From: Zeugodacus cucurbitae
Lineage: Eukaryota > Arthropoda > Insecta > Diptera > Tephritidae
NCBI RefSeq assembly: GCF_028554725.1
Contig: NC_071671.1
Coordinates: 2,019,001-2,083,000, forward strand
DNA: 64,000 bases
Direction: 5' to 3'
Part shown: one piece after another, positions 22,856 through 34,076 of the stretch
Layout of the letters: the number at the start of each line of letters is the position of its first letter
Position numbering within the stretch: the stretch's first letter is position 1
Program-made: the position numbers and the translations under genes
The notes under the pieces: generated by a model
What the model saw: only the letters and a program-made list of their open reading frames with translations
Databases searched by the model: none
Told to the model about the DNA's origin: nothing

Positions 22856-25059
22856 GAAAAGCAAAAAATAAAAAAAAAATCGATTTTATGAAAATGTCTA
22901 AACTCCGACATTCTTAGTCGGTTCATATAAAAAAATCGAGATTTTTATTATTTACTAACAAAAAAAAATAAAATAAAATAAAATAAATTTCTTTAATTAA
23001 AATTGAGAAATAATAAATAAATATCAGTGAGATGCTGTTGTTGCTTTAACCCAATTTTTGAACAAACAAAAGGAGTTATCTCACTAGAAGAAATTACAGC
23101 GCTAAGTAAATGAGTAAGCAAGTACTGTTAAGTAGGTTTATGTGCATATAATAAATATATATTTTTTCTTGAATATGTAAATAATATAAATGTACATATA
23201 TGCGTGTATCTCCACAGTCTGCAGCCATCCGCTGCGCCTTTTATGCATTTATGTCAGCATTAAATTGACTATCCAGTTAAAATAAGCATAAATCTCTTAT
23301 AAAAAAAAGACTAAAATAAATAAATAACAACGCGTATTTATATTATCTTATCAATTAGAACGCATCTACTAAGAGTCGAAATGCAATAAAGCATAACTGT
23401 AACACAGTTGCGCGCAGCGCAGCTTCCGCAAACACAGCGCGCTAAGCGCTTAACAACAAATGTAGTTATGTCTACACTATACATATTTACATACATACAT
23501 ATGCATATATGTATATATATCGTACCGGCAGTTGTGACGACTCACCGTTGCGCTGCTGCTACAGGTGCTCCACTGCTGCACTTGTTGCAAGCAGGCGGCA
23601 CAACTTTGTTGCCGCTGCGCTTCATCTGTTCGGTCCAGGTGTTGCAGAGGGGTCGGTTAGCTCATAAAACAAGCGCTTTGTTTATGTTCAAGCATTTTGT
23701 TTGACTTGGCATTAGTATTTAGTACAGTTAACGTGATTTATATTGCCACATGCGCATTCAGATACAAATATACAACAAACACACATTGAACACATACATA
23801 TGTATATATACCACTCCAGCTGTACCAGAGAGTGCCCACGTATGCTGCATTTTTACGGTTATTTTATGATTATATTTACTGCTGCTCAGCGTATAGCTGT
23901 TTACTACGAGTTAGAGTAACGTTCTACATACATACATACATATATATACTCGTATATGCATTTGTTGCTCTGCAAATATTTGCATTTCGCATTTAACATT
24001 TCTTTTATATTAAAATTTTTATTATTGTTGTTGTTGTTATTATTTTTTTCTGTATTGCTCATAAAAACATTTATTATTTGCTCACAGCGCTATGAAATGA
24101 TAATAATAATATTTCTACTAATAAATATCTACAGATATACGTGTGTGTATGCTTTCCTGCTTTTCTCAATCTTTGCTTGGCTTTGCTTTCCATTCCATTC
24201 TTCCCCCATTTTATTTATAACTTTTATTTATTTACATGCGACTTGAACGCTTTAAGCCGATAATTGGTGTTACCATAAAAATGTGTTATTATTATTACGA
24301 TTGCTTTTTATTTGGTGACCAATGTGAGAAGCACGCGCACGTTGTTGTACTCCTCATAACTGTTTGAAATATATGTATGTTAAGTATGTATGTTTGTATA
24401 TAAGAATGGACCACTGCTTAGCAAGTCGCCTAAGCCTTTTGTTGTTACTGCCTCAAAGCGTTTCATATGTGCTAGAGCTGTTAATTTCTATAAATTTTTT
24501 GTTGCTTATATCCCTAGCAACATGTATTATGTACGAGTATTTAGAATGATAAACACTATAAGTGTCTCTATAGGTCGAGGAGTAATTTCTTTATATAGAA
24601 ATAGGAGACACCGAAGCTATTGAACTGATTTTGAAGCAATATTAAATGAAACTTTACTTCCCGAGAATTTCAGACCCGATAGATGACGCTGTACTCAAGT
24701 TGCAATAGAAAACCAGATTTTCGTACAAATGTGTGTAGTAAACAAAGCTCGCACTTAATTTATTTAAGCTGGTCGCTGGAAAACCCTGGGAGATTCTGGT
24801 TCCAAGAATACTTGAATAAATCAATTAAAATCAAACTTCAATCTTCTTAAACTCAAATAGTTTAAGTAGTATCCTAACCGGGACGATTATATTCTACTAC
24901 ATCATATATGAATTTTGATCGCATTTTCCATACTGTTTTTGCTTAGCTCCGATCCGAATGCGCAAACATTTACCGATCCTTCGATACCCTCTATAATTTT
25001 CTCGCTTGTTCAAACTTATTGAAAAGTTTCGGTAATCCCAAAAAACTTTTAATAAAATA
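22856..25059. other. mostly non-coding stretch with one candidate exon
   Basis: A-rich run (AAATA)n near 22960, TATA/CATA microsatellites near 23490-23520 and 23930, and (GTT)n near 24020. A GC-richer patch at 23400-23650 holds the candidate exon 23546-23625 (minus). Otherwise nothing recognised. Confidence 0.4.
23546..23625 (-). CDS. candidate first coding exon, unknown protein
   Basis: ATG at 23625 opens 26 codons (starting MKRSGNKVVPPACNKCSSGA) and ends at the donor CAACG then GTGAGTCG (donor G at 23545). The region is the GC-richest within several hundred bases. No downstream exon could be matched, and the left flank is repeat-rich. No family recognised; it may be chance. Confidence 0.22.
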
Positions 25060-25660
25060 TAATCCCACTACAACCGTAGGTCAGTGTGGGCCGAGAACAT
25101 AAAACTTTGCCAGTTACATTTATCATTTGTGAAGACACACCGGTAGTATGTACATCTCAAGCGCAGACAGGTCCCTATGCACTTGGTCTTTCCATTGGGG
25201 CGCCCTTGCTTCCGTTGTCCACCTATTAGTCTCGAATCGAAGGAGCTTTTCACTGGAGCATCGTCTTCCATATGTACGACATGGCTCATCCAGCGCATTC
25301 GTTGGATTTTTATGCGCTTAACTATATCCATGTCGCTGTAGAACTCATGCAATTCAGGATTCTATCTTCTTCGGTACACCTTGCTCACACTAATGGCTCC
25401 AAAGATCTTTTGGCGAACAGTTGTCTTGAATGCTCCATGTAACTTCTTTTCTGTTTCCCATCAATCATATTACTGCGCCGTATAATAGGAAGGGAATGTA
25501 GAGATACTTTTAGAGCGTAATTTTTGTTCGTCGAGAGAGTGATCTGCTTCTCAATTGTCTGCCGATCTCAAAGTGGCACTTGTTGACAAGAGTTATTCAA
25601 CACTTGATCTACAGGCTTAAATTGTTGGTGGTATTTATGCTGGTTCCGAAAGAAGACAGA
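25060..25660 (-). pseudogene. decayed non-LTR retrotransposon (LINE), reverse-transcriptase C-terminal region
   Basis: Minus-strand translation of 25352-25068 gives LHEFYSDMDIVKRIKIQRMR, then RWMSHVVHMEDDAP and a GRP-like stretch, matching the RWLGHVxRM-DD-P-K-F block typical of LINE polymerase C-termini. Upstream (25660-25370), frameshifted pieces read GTSI-NN-L, ITLVNKCHF, GRQLRSRSLSRRTK and LLYGA, in the order known from such polymerases. Stops and frameshifts throughout. No endonuclease or catalytic FADD region is seen, so it is a 5'-truncated dead copy. Confidence 0.75.
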
Positions 25661-27869
25661 CAAAGAACTTAGTCCTTACTAATCCGGAATAGTTATAGAT
25701 TTTCTGATTACTGTTGCATATTTTTAGGCGAAATAACCCTTTTCGATAATTTTTTCTACAATGCTTCGATATGAGGTTTACTTCTCAAATGGCTTAAACT
25801 GAAGAGCTTCTCCTTTTGCTTTTTAAAATAGTTCATAATACAGGCCTAAGCTTTTCGTTTTGGATCAACAACAATTTAGTTGACTGAATGAGAAGTCATC
25901 TCATTTCCATAAATATGAAGATTTTGTGAGAAGATATTTAAAATGGAAAATCAGATCAATCAAAATAGAAGGCCTTGCATGGAGTCATAATTCCATATTT
26001 CAACTCTTTATTGATGATCGTATGATCTATATAGGCAACGCAGCGAGGTAAACATGTCAAATGAGGCACAAGAGGCATATCTGGGTATGTATGCATGTTC
26101 GTGTATGTATTCGTGCGAGGGAGCGAAACTGTGCAATCGCATTAAATTCAATATTCGCCAAAGAGGAAATGGCTCATTGCTGCAACCACAATGACACCAC
26201 TAATAGTTGCAACAACAGCCGCCTGCATTAAATGACAAACAACAACAACAACAAGTAGAACACACAATAGGCATTCTAATGATGAACACAAGTCAGTCAA
26301 ACGGACTAAATTACAAATTGCAATCGTTGTAATAGAATCTTAAATGTCATTAAATGCAATTGTGGCAAGCTGCGGAGTGCCATGTTGCATGTGTGCAACA
26401 ATCAACAGCTAGACGCAAGTTGATGTTGTTATTACTGATGTTGTTCTTCATGTTGTTGTTGATGTTGCTTATGCCGTTTGTTGATTCATTACACGTAAAT
26501 ATTTGTTGTTGTTATCAAGTAAATAAGGCGTCGCGAAGGCGTCTAAACGCTGTGGAATGCTGCTTTGTGCACAATTGTTGCACTTCATACAAACAAAGCG
26601 CGGCATTGTTGTGTCTGCCTGCCACAGACAGCGCATCAACCACAACAGCAACAACAACAACAACAGCAACGAGAATAATAATAATATTAGTTGAAAAAGA
26701 AGACTTTAGAGAGGCGGACAGCAAATGAAATAATAAACGCATTGTTAACGGTGCATTGGGGCGGCAGCAGCGCCGGCCACAAATGAGCAAATTACAAGGA
26801 AAGCGTTGAGAAATGCGAGAAATGATGATGCCGCCGCTGCTTAACCCATTTTAAATTGAACACATTTATTTTTTTGTTTTTGTTTTTGTGCTTTTTTTGT
26901 GCAAATACTTTTTCTACGCCACATTGTACCGCTTCATCGCATGCCACACCAATGAGAGGAGCGTTGTCTGTTGTCTTTTTGCTCTTACTTTGCAGTTTCG
27001 ATTTATTTTCGCTTGCGTAAATCACAACTTGCAACACACGCGCTGCCAGCCACTCAATTTGCAACCGAGTTCAGCGCAGTTCGCCCGTCCGTTGATGCGT
27101 TGCAAGTCACTTTTCAAATCAATTAAACGCATTGCGAGTGGCAAATATATTGTGAATAACAGCACAGTGGCGACGCACTGAAGCGATTGTCGGTCAGCGC
27201 GAAGTCGCAAAAGTGTGACAGCAACAACAACACAACAAACACACAACAACTAAATGCAACAGCCTACGAACACCAGTGTGAAGTTGTTGCACATATGTGG
27301 CGCTGGTTGACTGTTGTTGCAACAAAATGAATCACAGCGCGCAGCATATTGTTTGTGCCGGCTAAGCGTTGGCTTATCATTAATCAAATTAGCAGCGACA
27401 ACAATAGCAACAACAACATCGCTTAAGTGGCTGCACAGAGTGGCAGTGGCAGAGTCAACAAACCGTTGTGCCGCAGTTGCAGTTAAAGTGGCACATTGAG
27501 CGATAAGAGGGGGAAAGAGTGGAGAAGAAACACAAACAATTCATTGTGAATGCAGAACACTTGTTCGTGGCGGAGTTTTCGTTTATCATACTCGTAAAAG
27601 GATTGCTTTTCAGCGTTAATTATGTTGTTGTAGTTGGGAATTTCAACACGATAATGGTTGGTTGATTGAATTGGATTATTTAATGGTGTTAAAACGAGAT
27701 TAGTTTTTGTGTAATCTATGTGAATTTTTTAAGTGAGTTGTTGCTCCTAAATGAATTTTTCACAAAAACAACTGGAGTGTACAGTTAACATATGGGAAAC
27801 TTGAGAACGGACCTCAAATGAACGGTGAGTTAATGCATGTTGCTTATGTTAATTGTATACAATATATTT
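25661..27869. other. non-coding stretch
   Basis: Contains (TTG/CAA)n tracts (26230-26260, 26430-26520, 26640-26690) that generate leucine- and threonine-rich frames of up to 124 codons which I do not regard as genes. A leader-like plus-strand region (about 27070-27823) ends in a plausible donor AACG then GTGAGTTAA at 27824, but no start or coding frame supports it. Confidence 0.4.
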
Positions 27870-28215
27870 TCTATAACTTTTGAGTCGAAATAATGATTTA
27901 CTTATAAGCTGATCCTTAGAGCTTTTTCTAAAGCTTGTTTTGGAACTTAGCTTTTTGGTGATGCATCTACGAATGCAAACTTATTTCTATAACTTTTGAG
28001 TCGACATAATGATTTATGGAGATTTACTTATAACAGTTCTTAGAGCTTTTCACAAAGCTCATCTAGAACTTATGTATCTTCAAAGTGATTTTAAACCCTT
28101 AACTTTCGAATCGACAACTATTCGATAGATATAGCTTTCGAATGAATGATATTTGGATCTTTATTCCTTAGAGCTTTTCCTAAAGCACATTTGGAACTTA
28201 AGCTTTACCATGCGA
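27870..28215 (+). repeat. three degenerate tandem units of about 110-120 bp
   Basis: CTATAACTTTTGAGTCGA recurs near 27871 and 27988 and, diverged, near 28096. Each is followed by an AGAGCTTTT..AAAGC block (27918, 28031, 28162) and GGAACTTA. Non-coding. Confidence 0.65.
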
Positions 28216-29285
28216 ATTAGCATCATTTTGAGATTTCCATTAACTGCAACCAATTCAGCTGTCATTTTTAACTCGGATACTAATCACTTTTAGAGATCTA
28301 CAGATCATTAAACTTTAAAAGCATTCAACCACGAACAAAACTGTTGTGACCATAAATCAATCCAAATCAATGACCGCAGCTCAAATAGTTGCGTGAAGAT
28401 TTAGCTAGTTCAACTACTCGTTGAAATGAAAGTGATCCACTGCTATTTATATGCGCTCACAGCCATAATCATAAGCAGCAAAGCTTGAAACACCTGTGTG
28501 GCATGCACTGGCAAACAAATGTACGAAAAAAAACACGCAACGGAGCTGCAGAGTCTTTCGCTGTGAGTGCGTATGCAGTCTAGCCATTTAAAGCGACCAG
28601 ACCACCGCTGCGAAATCATACGAAATCAAAAGGTGACAGTTGTCACGAAAAAATAAACGAAAAATATTTAAAAAATGAAACAACAAAATAGCGAAGGAGA
28701 CATAAACACTTGATAAACTTGATTTGCACGCTTTGGCGATAGTCGTAGGTATGGAGTTCGGATCGGTGACAGCGCCGCGTCGAGTTGTCAACTCTTTAGC
28801 GATGCGAACTTCGTTTGTATACAACGTTATTGTTTGTCTTTTGCATAGTTTTGTCTTTTCTCATCTTAAGGGATGTATGCTCCAAAGGAATCTGCTATGT
28901 TTGACAGCTAAGTTCTTTACAAATATTGACATATCGCTTGGGTACTTGGATTGTCGCACCTCTTTTGGCTTTCAAGTGCGCATGAATTCGTGTTGAAAAC
29001 CGTGCAAGACAGGCTTGAGACGACTTAATTAGTGTGAGACGCGTTAAAACTATGATTGTTATGAGGAATTTAGATGTGTACACTGGTATTTATTTATTTA
29101 CATGGATTTGAGAAGTATGCCTTTCTAGCAATCTATCCTGAAATAATATTTATGCAGAAATACTCTCTAAACTATATTCAATATGTAATCTCTGTAGATT
29201 AAATCGTTCCAAGAGGTTAGAAGAGCTTAAGTATATACAGATTTGGTCTTCCAGAGGCAATTTGTTACAGGTGGATGTGATGTTC
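28216..29285. other. non-coding stretch
   Basis: A patch at 28700-28830 reads on the minus strand as VTDPNSIPTTIAKACKSSL, faintly like the GPDGIP region of LINE reverse transcriptases, and on plus as an 82-codon ATG frame from 28751. Neither is convincing. Otherwise nothing recognised. Confidence 0.35.
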
Positions 29286-29418
29286 TGACCTTTGGAGAAT
29301 ATATAAATGAGTTTTTTCTTGAGAATTCTTCAAGGAAGTCTAATTAAGTTCGACCTTTGGAGAATATATACTATAAATGAGTTTTCTTCCTAAGATCTTC
29401 AAGGAAGTCCAATTAAGT
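29286..29418 (+). repeat. 65-bp direct tandem duplication
   Basis: GACCTTTGGAGAATATATA at 29287 and 29352, each followed by AAATGAGTTTT, TTCTTCAAGGAAGTC-like sequence and AATTAAGT. Recent small duplication. Confidence 0.8.
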
Positions 29419-29458
29419 ACAAATCCTTAACCAACCCTGGAAATGTCTAACCGTTTAA

Positions 29459-29979
29459 AATTACAACGAAATTGTTTCCTTCGAGCTTCCGCCCAAAGTT
29501 AAACTCCGGATGCTGACGCGTCAGTCCAACTAAAAATAAAAAAAAGTAAAAATAAATGAATATTTTAACAACAAACTATAAACTCACAAGAGTGAAATTG
29601 CAAAATCTTTTACGACCGTGGCATTGCGGCGCATTCGACTGACTATTCGACGATTTCGTAATAGCTTTATGTACTAAATAGATTAAAAGTTATAATAAAA
29701 TGTACCGTGAAACGACTTTTCATACCTCGGATAATTGCACAAATTCGCACGCACCAACGAAGTTATATAGAATAGTTGTTGTTGTTGTAGTCGCATCTTT
29801 CCACGTCTGCTGTTGTTGTTGCTAGCGCTGTTTGTTGTACACAGCATTTAACTGCCGCTAATCCTACTGACTAACGGCTTCCGCATCTGCGGCATCAGAT
29901 GATCTCTGCCGCGCTGCACTCGCGTATGTGCCGCTATGCCACGCGCTCTTCCTCTACTGCCGCCGCGGCCGCTACTTAC
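29459..29979 (-). other. candidate spliced minus-strand exons, product unknown
   Basis: On the minus strand, well-formed splice sites occur in order. These are donor CTAGA-GTAAGT (donor G at 29979), donor CCGAG-GTATGA (exon end 29726), acceptor AATCTATTTAG, donor CTCTT-GTGAGT (exon end 29588), and a long pyrimidine-tract acceptor ending TTTTTAG, with an exon starting at 29529. The last exon has a frame GLTRQHPEFNFGRKLEGNNF and on to a stop near 29459, but frames of the successive exons do not join cleanly with an ATG. It may be a leader or a non-coding transcript. Purine-rich minus-strand sequence up to about 30840 fits an upstream leader. Confidence 0.3.
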
Positions 29980-32900
29980 TCTAGAATTCTTTTCAAATTT
30001 AACAACTAATTTTCCCGACATCTAGTGTTATTCACACTTTTATCGCTTTGTTATGGCATGCGCGTATTTTTGCCCCAGCTGCAGCATGAAGCAGCTGGAA
30101 CATTTCCGCACTTTGACGCCACGCGAGGCACAGCGCGCGCTCAGCTACCTGTGCTGTGGTTGTCTCTGTGTCTATCTCTGTGTTTCTGGTTGGTCTTATC
30201 TGCGAATAGTTTGCTAAAGCGTTCGTGTATGAGCGTATCTTGGAGATACACTTGTTCGATATATACACGACGCATGCGCGCGAGTGTCACCGTCGCAGCC
30301 GCCAGCCGCCGCGTTTTGTGGCAACTAATGATGCTTGTTACGGTTGCCCCTTTGCGCGCATTGCTGCCGCTTGTGTTGCTCATTTTATGCACTTGCACTA
30401 CCCGTTCACCACCCTCTGCGCGCGCGCCGCCGCCGCTTTTTCTATTTGCTGTCGTCAACCTTGTTGCGACAATTCTAATTGCAAGTCAAATAGACGCGTC
30501 GAGTTGTCAAACGATAAGAGACACAAGCTATACAAGCTCAGTGCCGTCAACGCGTGTTGCACTATATACGCGTACGCGCCCATATCTTCTCACCGCTATC
30601 TCTTGCTGGAAAATAGATTTTGTGCAAATTATGGGTTTCGCGCGCGCCCGCAACTCGAGTCACTTCACTCAGTCAAGCAATCCATCAGCAGTTAGCTGGT
30701 TCTCCACACTTGTTGGCTTGAATTTGTATTTACGCTTGTGTTTTTGTTGTTGTTTACGATTTCATTATCTGCTAATATTTGTTGTAATTTTGCGCGTTCG
30801 TTTGTTGACAAAAGATCAATGACACAACAAGTCGCATGGCATTTGTCGCGTTCCTACTTTGTACTTTGCTTCGCTTGTTCCACCATTTCCACCCAACATT
30901 TATGTGTAAGTTAAAAATGTATGCCTCAGTAGGCTTCGACGACATTTTAAAGTCGTGGTAATCGTATTGTAAGTTCAATACTCTGGTTCAATTATTTACA
31001 GCTACTTCTCTAGTAGTTCGCATAACTTCAGTATCTTTCTGAGATTAGTTTATATATCATGTAAGGTAGATGGATTTGAGGCAGTTAGATTGTATATTGG
31101 AGTGATATTTTCAGTAGTCCTTGACGTCTTGCTGGATAGGCAAATAATCTAGTTTTGATCAGGAGTATAAAATGGGAAGAAAGAGAGAGAGAGAGAGTGA
31201 AGAGAATAAATATCTGATTTCATCATATATAAAATCGGTTGTAAGTCCATGTTTTGTGGTCTCTCATCGAATTTTCTTAATTCATATTCTGAGCTAATCC
31301 TTTCTTAGAATGGATTTAAAAAAGAGTATATTACTATGAATATTTTACCGTGGTCTGAAGTGAAAGCTCTCGTTTCAAAAACCACGCGATCATTCATAAA
31401 ACTTGTTTTCTATATAAGTAAATATAGAATATTTACTGATCCAAGTCGAATATAGGTATAGAATATTGATTTTTGATTTAATAATCCTTTTTTAACTTTT
31501 TATCTATGAAAGCTCTCTCTGTAAACTTTCTCACATATGAAAGCTTTTATTTAATTTTGAAATAAATCTTCCAAACTTTCAATATTTATTGCGATTATCT
31601 ACAACTAACATTAATCACCACACAAAAAACAAAAAAACCAACAGACATGGGGAAGTGAAAACAGTTAACTGTTAAAAGACAGTCGATAATCACTGCGCGC
31701 TGGCACTTTCAATGTCAATGGCACTTGCGGCTTCGCAACGTATTGAACGCAATGCCTATGTATGTGAACTTTTAATTGATTCAATCGGCGCATTTCAGTT
31801 TTCGTGCAGAGACACAGTGGAGGAAAAAATCACTAAATAAATATGTATATAATTGACGAAGTCTACACATTTTTCCCACACTGAGCAGACGTCGCATGCG
31901 CGCCATGCTTTCATAGATTTCAGCGCTTCCAATTCACTTTCGCCACACATAATTAATTCAGCACTTGAGAGTGCCTTTTAGAGACTGAAATATTTCATTT
32001 CTTGTCCGAACTGACTTGCCGCCGCGCTGCACTTGCACTTAAAAGTATATTAAAGTAAGGCAAAGAGTAGTGGGAAAAAATTACTGCTGTGGAGCATAAG
32101 TACAAAAATAATAAAAAAAAACTATTAACTCGGTTTTTGTGCATTAATTAACTGAGGCGCACGCACATGCCGCGCAAGCAATTTGGCCGAAAAACGGCAT
32201 GAAAAATCTAGATATATTATTCAAAAGTAAAAATTAGTTGTACTTCTGGTATTAAAACGGCATAAAATGTGTGCCACACCTGGCAACAAGCAGAGGCTTG
32301 AAGAAGCGCTGAAAGAAAGCAGCACATAAAAGTATTTGGAAAGAATTGCGAAAGTAGTTGAGACGCGCTGCAAAAGTCTTACAAATTCTAAGCGCAATTA
32401 ACTCCGGCAGCTACACAGAAAACGTAACAATTAACCAACAATAATAAATGCCATAAAAATGAATATAAAAATAAAGAAAGCAACTAACGGCTAGAACAAG
32501 TCCGGTTGCCGCCGCTTTCCACAACTCCACAATTCAACTCAAAACGTTTTGATTACACGAACGAAAGAATTATTGAAACAAATTGAGAACGAATGGCGAG
32601 CGCTCACACATTTAGCGTGCAGATGGAGTTGGTAGCGATCAACGCGCAAAGTGGGCAATCAAATGCGGCTGCGCGAACAGTACCAGTAGGTCAGGCGCGC
32701 CGCGGCAAACAGCGCGCGCACGCTCTCGGTGTATGTGTGTGCCAATTAAGAAAGTGGCAAAAAAATTGATATTGTTAAAGAAATGACTGCTGACAGTGAA
32801 AATTAGAAAGATTAAAGAAAACGAAATATCAATTCCTATACACACACACACATAGCGCGCTTTCATGAAACACACGCGGCGCTTCGTGTCAGTGAATTGG

Positions 32901-33050
32901 CGCAAAGCTGAGTGCCAACGTTGTTTAATGAAAAACAAATTGAATTGCAGCGCAAAATGATCAATCAAACGTGCAGCGGCACAGCATTGTAGCAAAAATG
33001 ACAACAGCTGTCGAAATGGTAGCGGCGGCGCGGAGCGTTGGGTCGCGCGT
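29980..33050. other. GC-richer non-coding region, possible minus-strand leader or promoter
   Basis: GC-rich blocks at 29870-30670 and 32490-33060 separate an AT-rich middle. Long frames on plus (254 codons from ATG 30058) are Leu/Cys/Ser-rich mirrors of a purine-rich minus strand and are not called. A (GA)n run lies near 31180. No recognised protein. Confidence 0.4.
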
Positions 33051-33085
33051 TATACCGCGCTGCCAGCAGTGCGCTTTAATCAGTT
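33051..33085 (+). promoter_or_regulatory. candidate core promoter (TATA plus initiator)
   Basis: TATACC at 33051 and an exact arthropod initiator TCAGTT at 33080-33085, 31 bp between TATA and the +1 A (33082), embedded in GC-rich DNA. No DPE. About 350 bp downstream, GGCCG-GTAGTAG (33437) and TTTTCAATTTTCAG (to 33491) would make a 55-bp intron, a normal minimal fly size. No coding frame with an ATG follows, so any product would be a leader or non-coding RNA. Confidence 0.35.
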
Positions 33086-33491
33086 AAACAGACAAACGCT
33101 GGCGAACGCGCGCGCTCACAATCAGCGCAAAAATAATCGATTTATGCGCGCAGATTTCATTATCCATTTTCATGTCCAGCTAACGCACGTGAATGTCACT
33201 AGAGTTACATGTCAGCGCGTGTGTGTCACAACACGTACAGTTGTTGTGCGCGGCTGTCAGTGGCGTGTAGTCAATTTCTATATTTCATGTTATTAATTTA
33301 TTCGCTTCGTTTTGCTTATTACTACCGCACCGCTATACAGCTACATACGCTGTGTCAGCTTCTTCCGCTTGCCGCTACCACCAATTGCTTGACTTACAAG
33401 TAGCGGCGCGCTGTCAGTCGGCCAACCGGCCGGCCGGTAGTAGAAATATTATTTGTATTTTTCTTATTAATGTTTTATTTTCAATTTTCAG

Positions 33492-33869
33492 CGCACGTTT
33501 TCAACTTGTTGGCCTTTTTCCGCATAATTTCCATATTTTGCTGATTCATTTCCTTCTCTCTTTTGTACAATTCAATGAAGTGTTGAGTAAAAAAAAAATT
33601 TTTCTTGGATTTTGCTTTATTGACAGTCGACGGTGTGAGGTTTTACGCGTTTACGTTTAAGGGGAGTGATTTATTTCTATGTATGTGTATGTATACTTTT
33701 TACTGTTGGTTATATGAAAAGCAAGAAGTGAGTGCTAAGAGAAGTCAAATTTACTAATTTCTACGAAGTTTGTTTGAAGAATGTTATTATTTTTTTTTTT
33801 GTAGTTAAAGCACAAATTATTTAATAATTACTTTCTAAAAAATTTGTATTAAAAAAATTAAACACGACA
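33492..33869. other. non-coding stretch after the candidate intron
   Basis: Follows the candidate acceptor at 33491. The minus strand of 33497-33640 is purine-rich and open but lacks an ATG near its beginning. No gene called. Confidence 0.35.
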
Positions 33870-34076
33870 TGTGTTCAAAAAATAACGGAGATTTTCAAAT
33901 CTTGCGTTTTCAAATCATGTGTTAAAATAATAACGGGATTTTTTAAATCTTGCGCTTGGAAATTTCCCGTTATGTTTTGAACACATGTCGTATATCTGAT
34001 TTTTTAATACACATTTCTTTGGAAATTATACAAGTGCAAAATTTTAAAATTCCCGTTATTTTTTGAACACACCTCT
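33870..34076. mobile_element. family B mariner-type MITE, nested pair
   Basis: Left arm TGTGTTCAAAAAATAACGG at 33870. One right arm (CCGTTATGTTTTGAACACA) ends near 33988, flanked by ACGACA/TGTCGT that extend the inverted repeat. A second right arm (CCCGTTATTTTTTGAACACA) ends at 34076. So one MITE plus an extra terminal copy. No transposase remains. Confidence 0.75.

Noticed and set aside
26354..26728. 124-codon plus ORF with a hydrophobic Leu/Met run
   Set aside because: The hydrophobic run is a translated (TTG)n tract and the threonine run a (CAA)n tract, with competing antisense frames.
30058..30822. 254-codon plus-strand ATG ORF
   Set aside because: Leu/Cys/Ser/Val-rich mirror of a purine-rich minus strand in a GC-richer patch. 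Overlapping long frames exist on both strands, and there is no recognisable domain and no promoter or poly(A) context.
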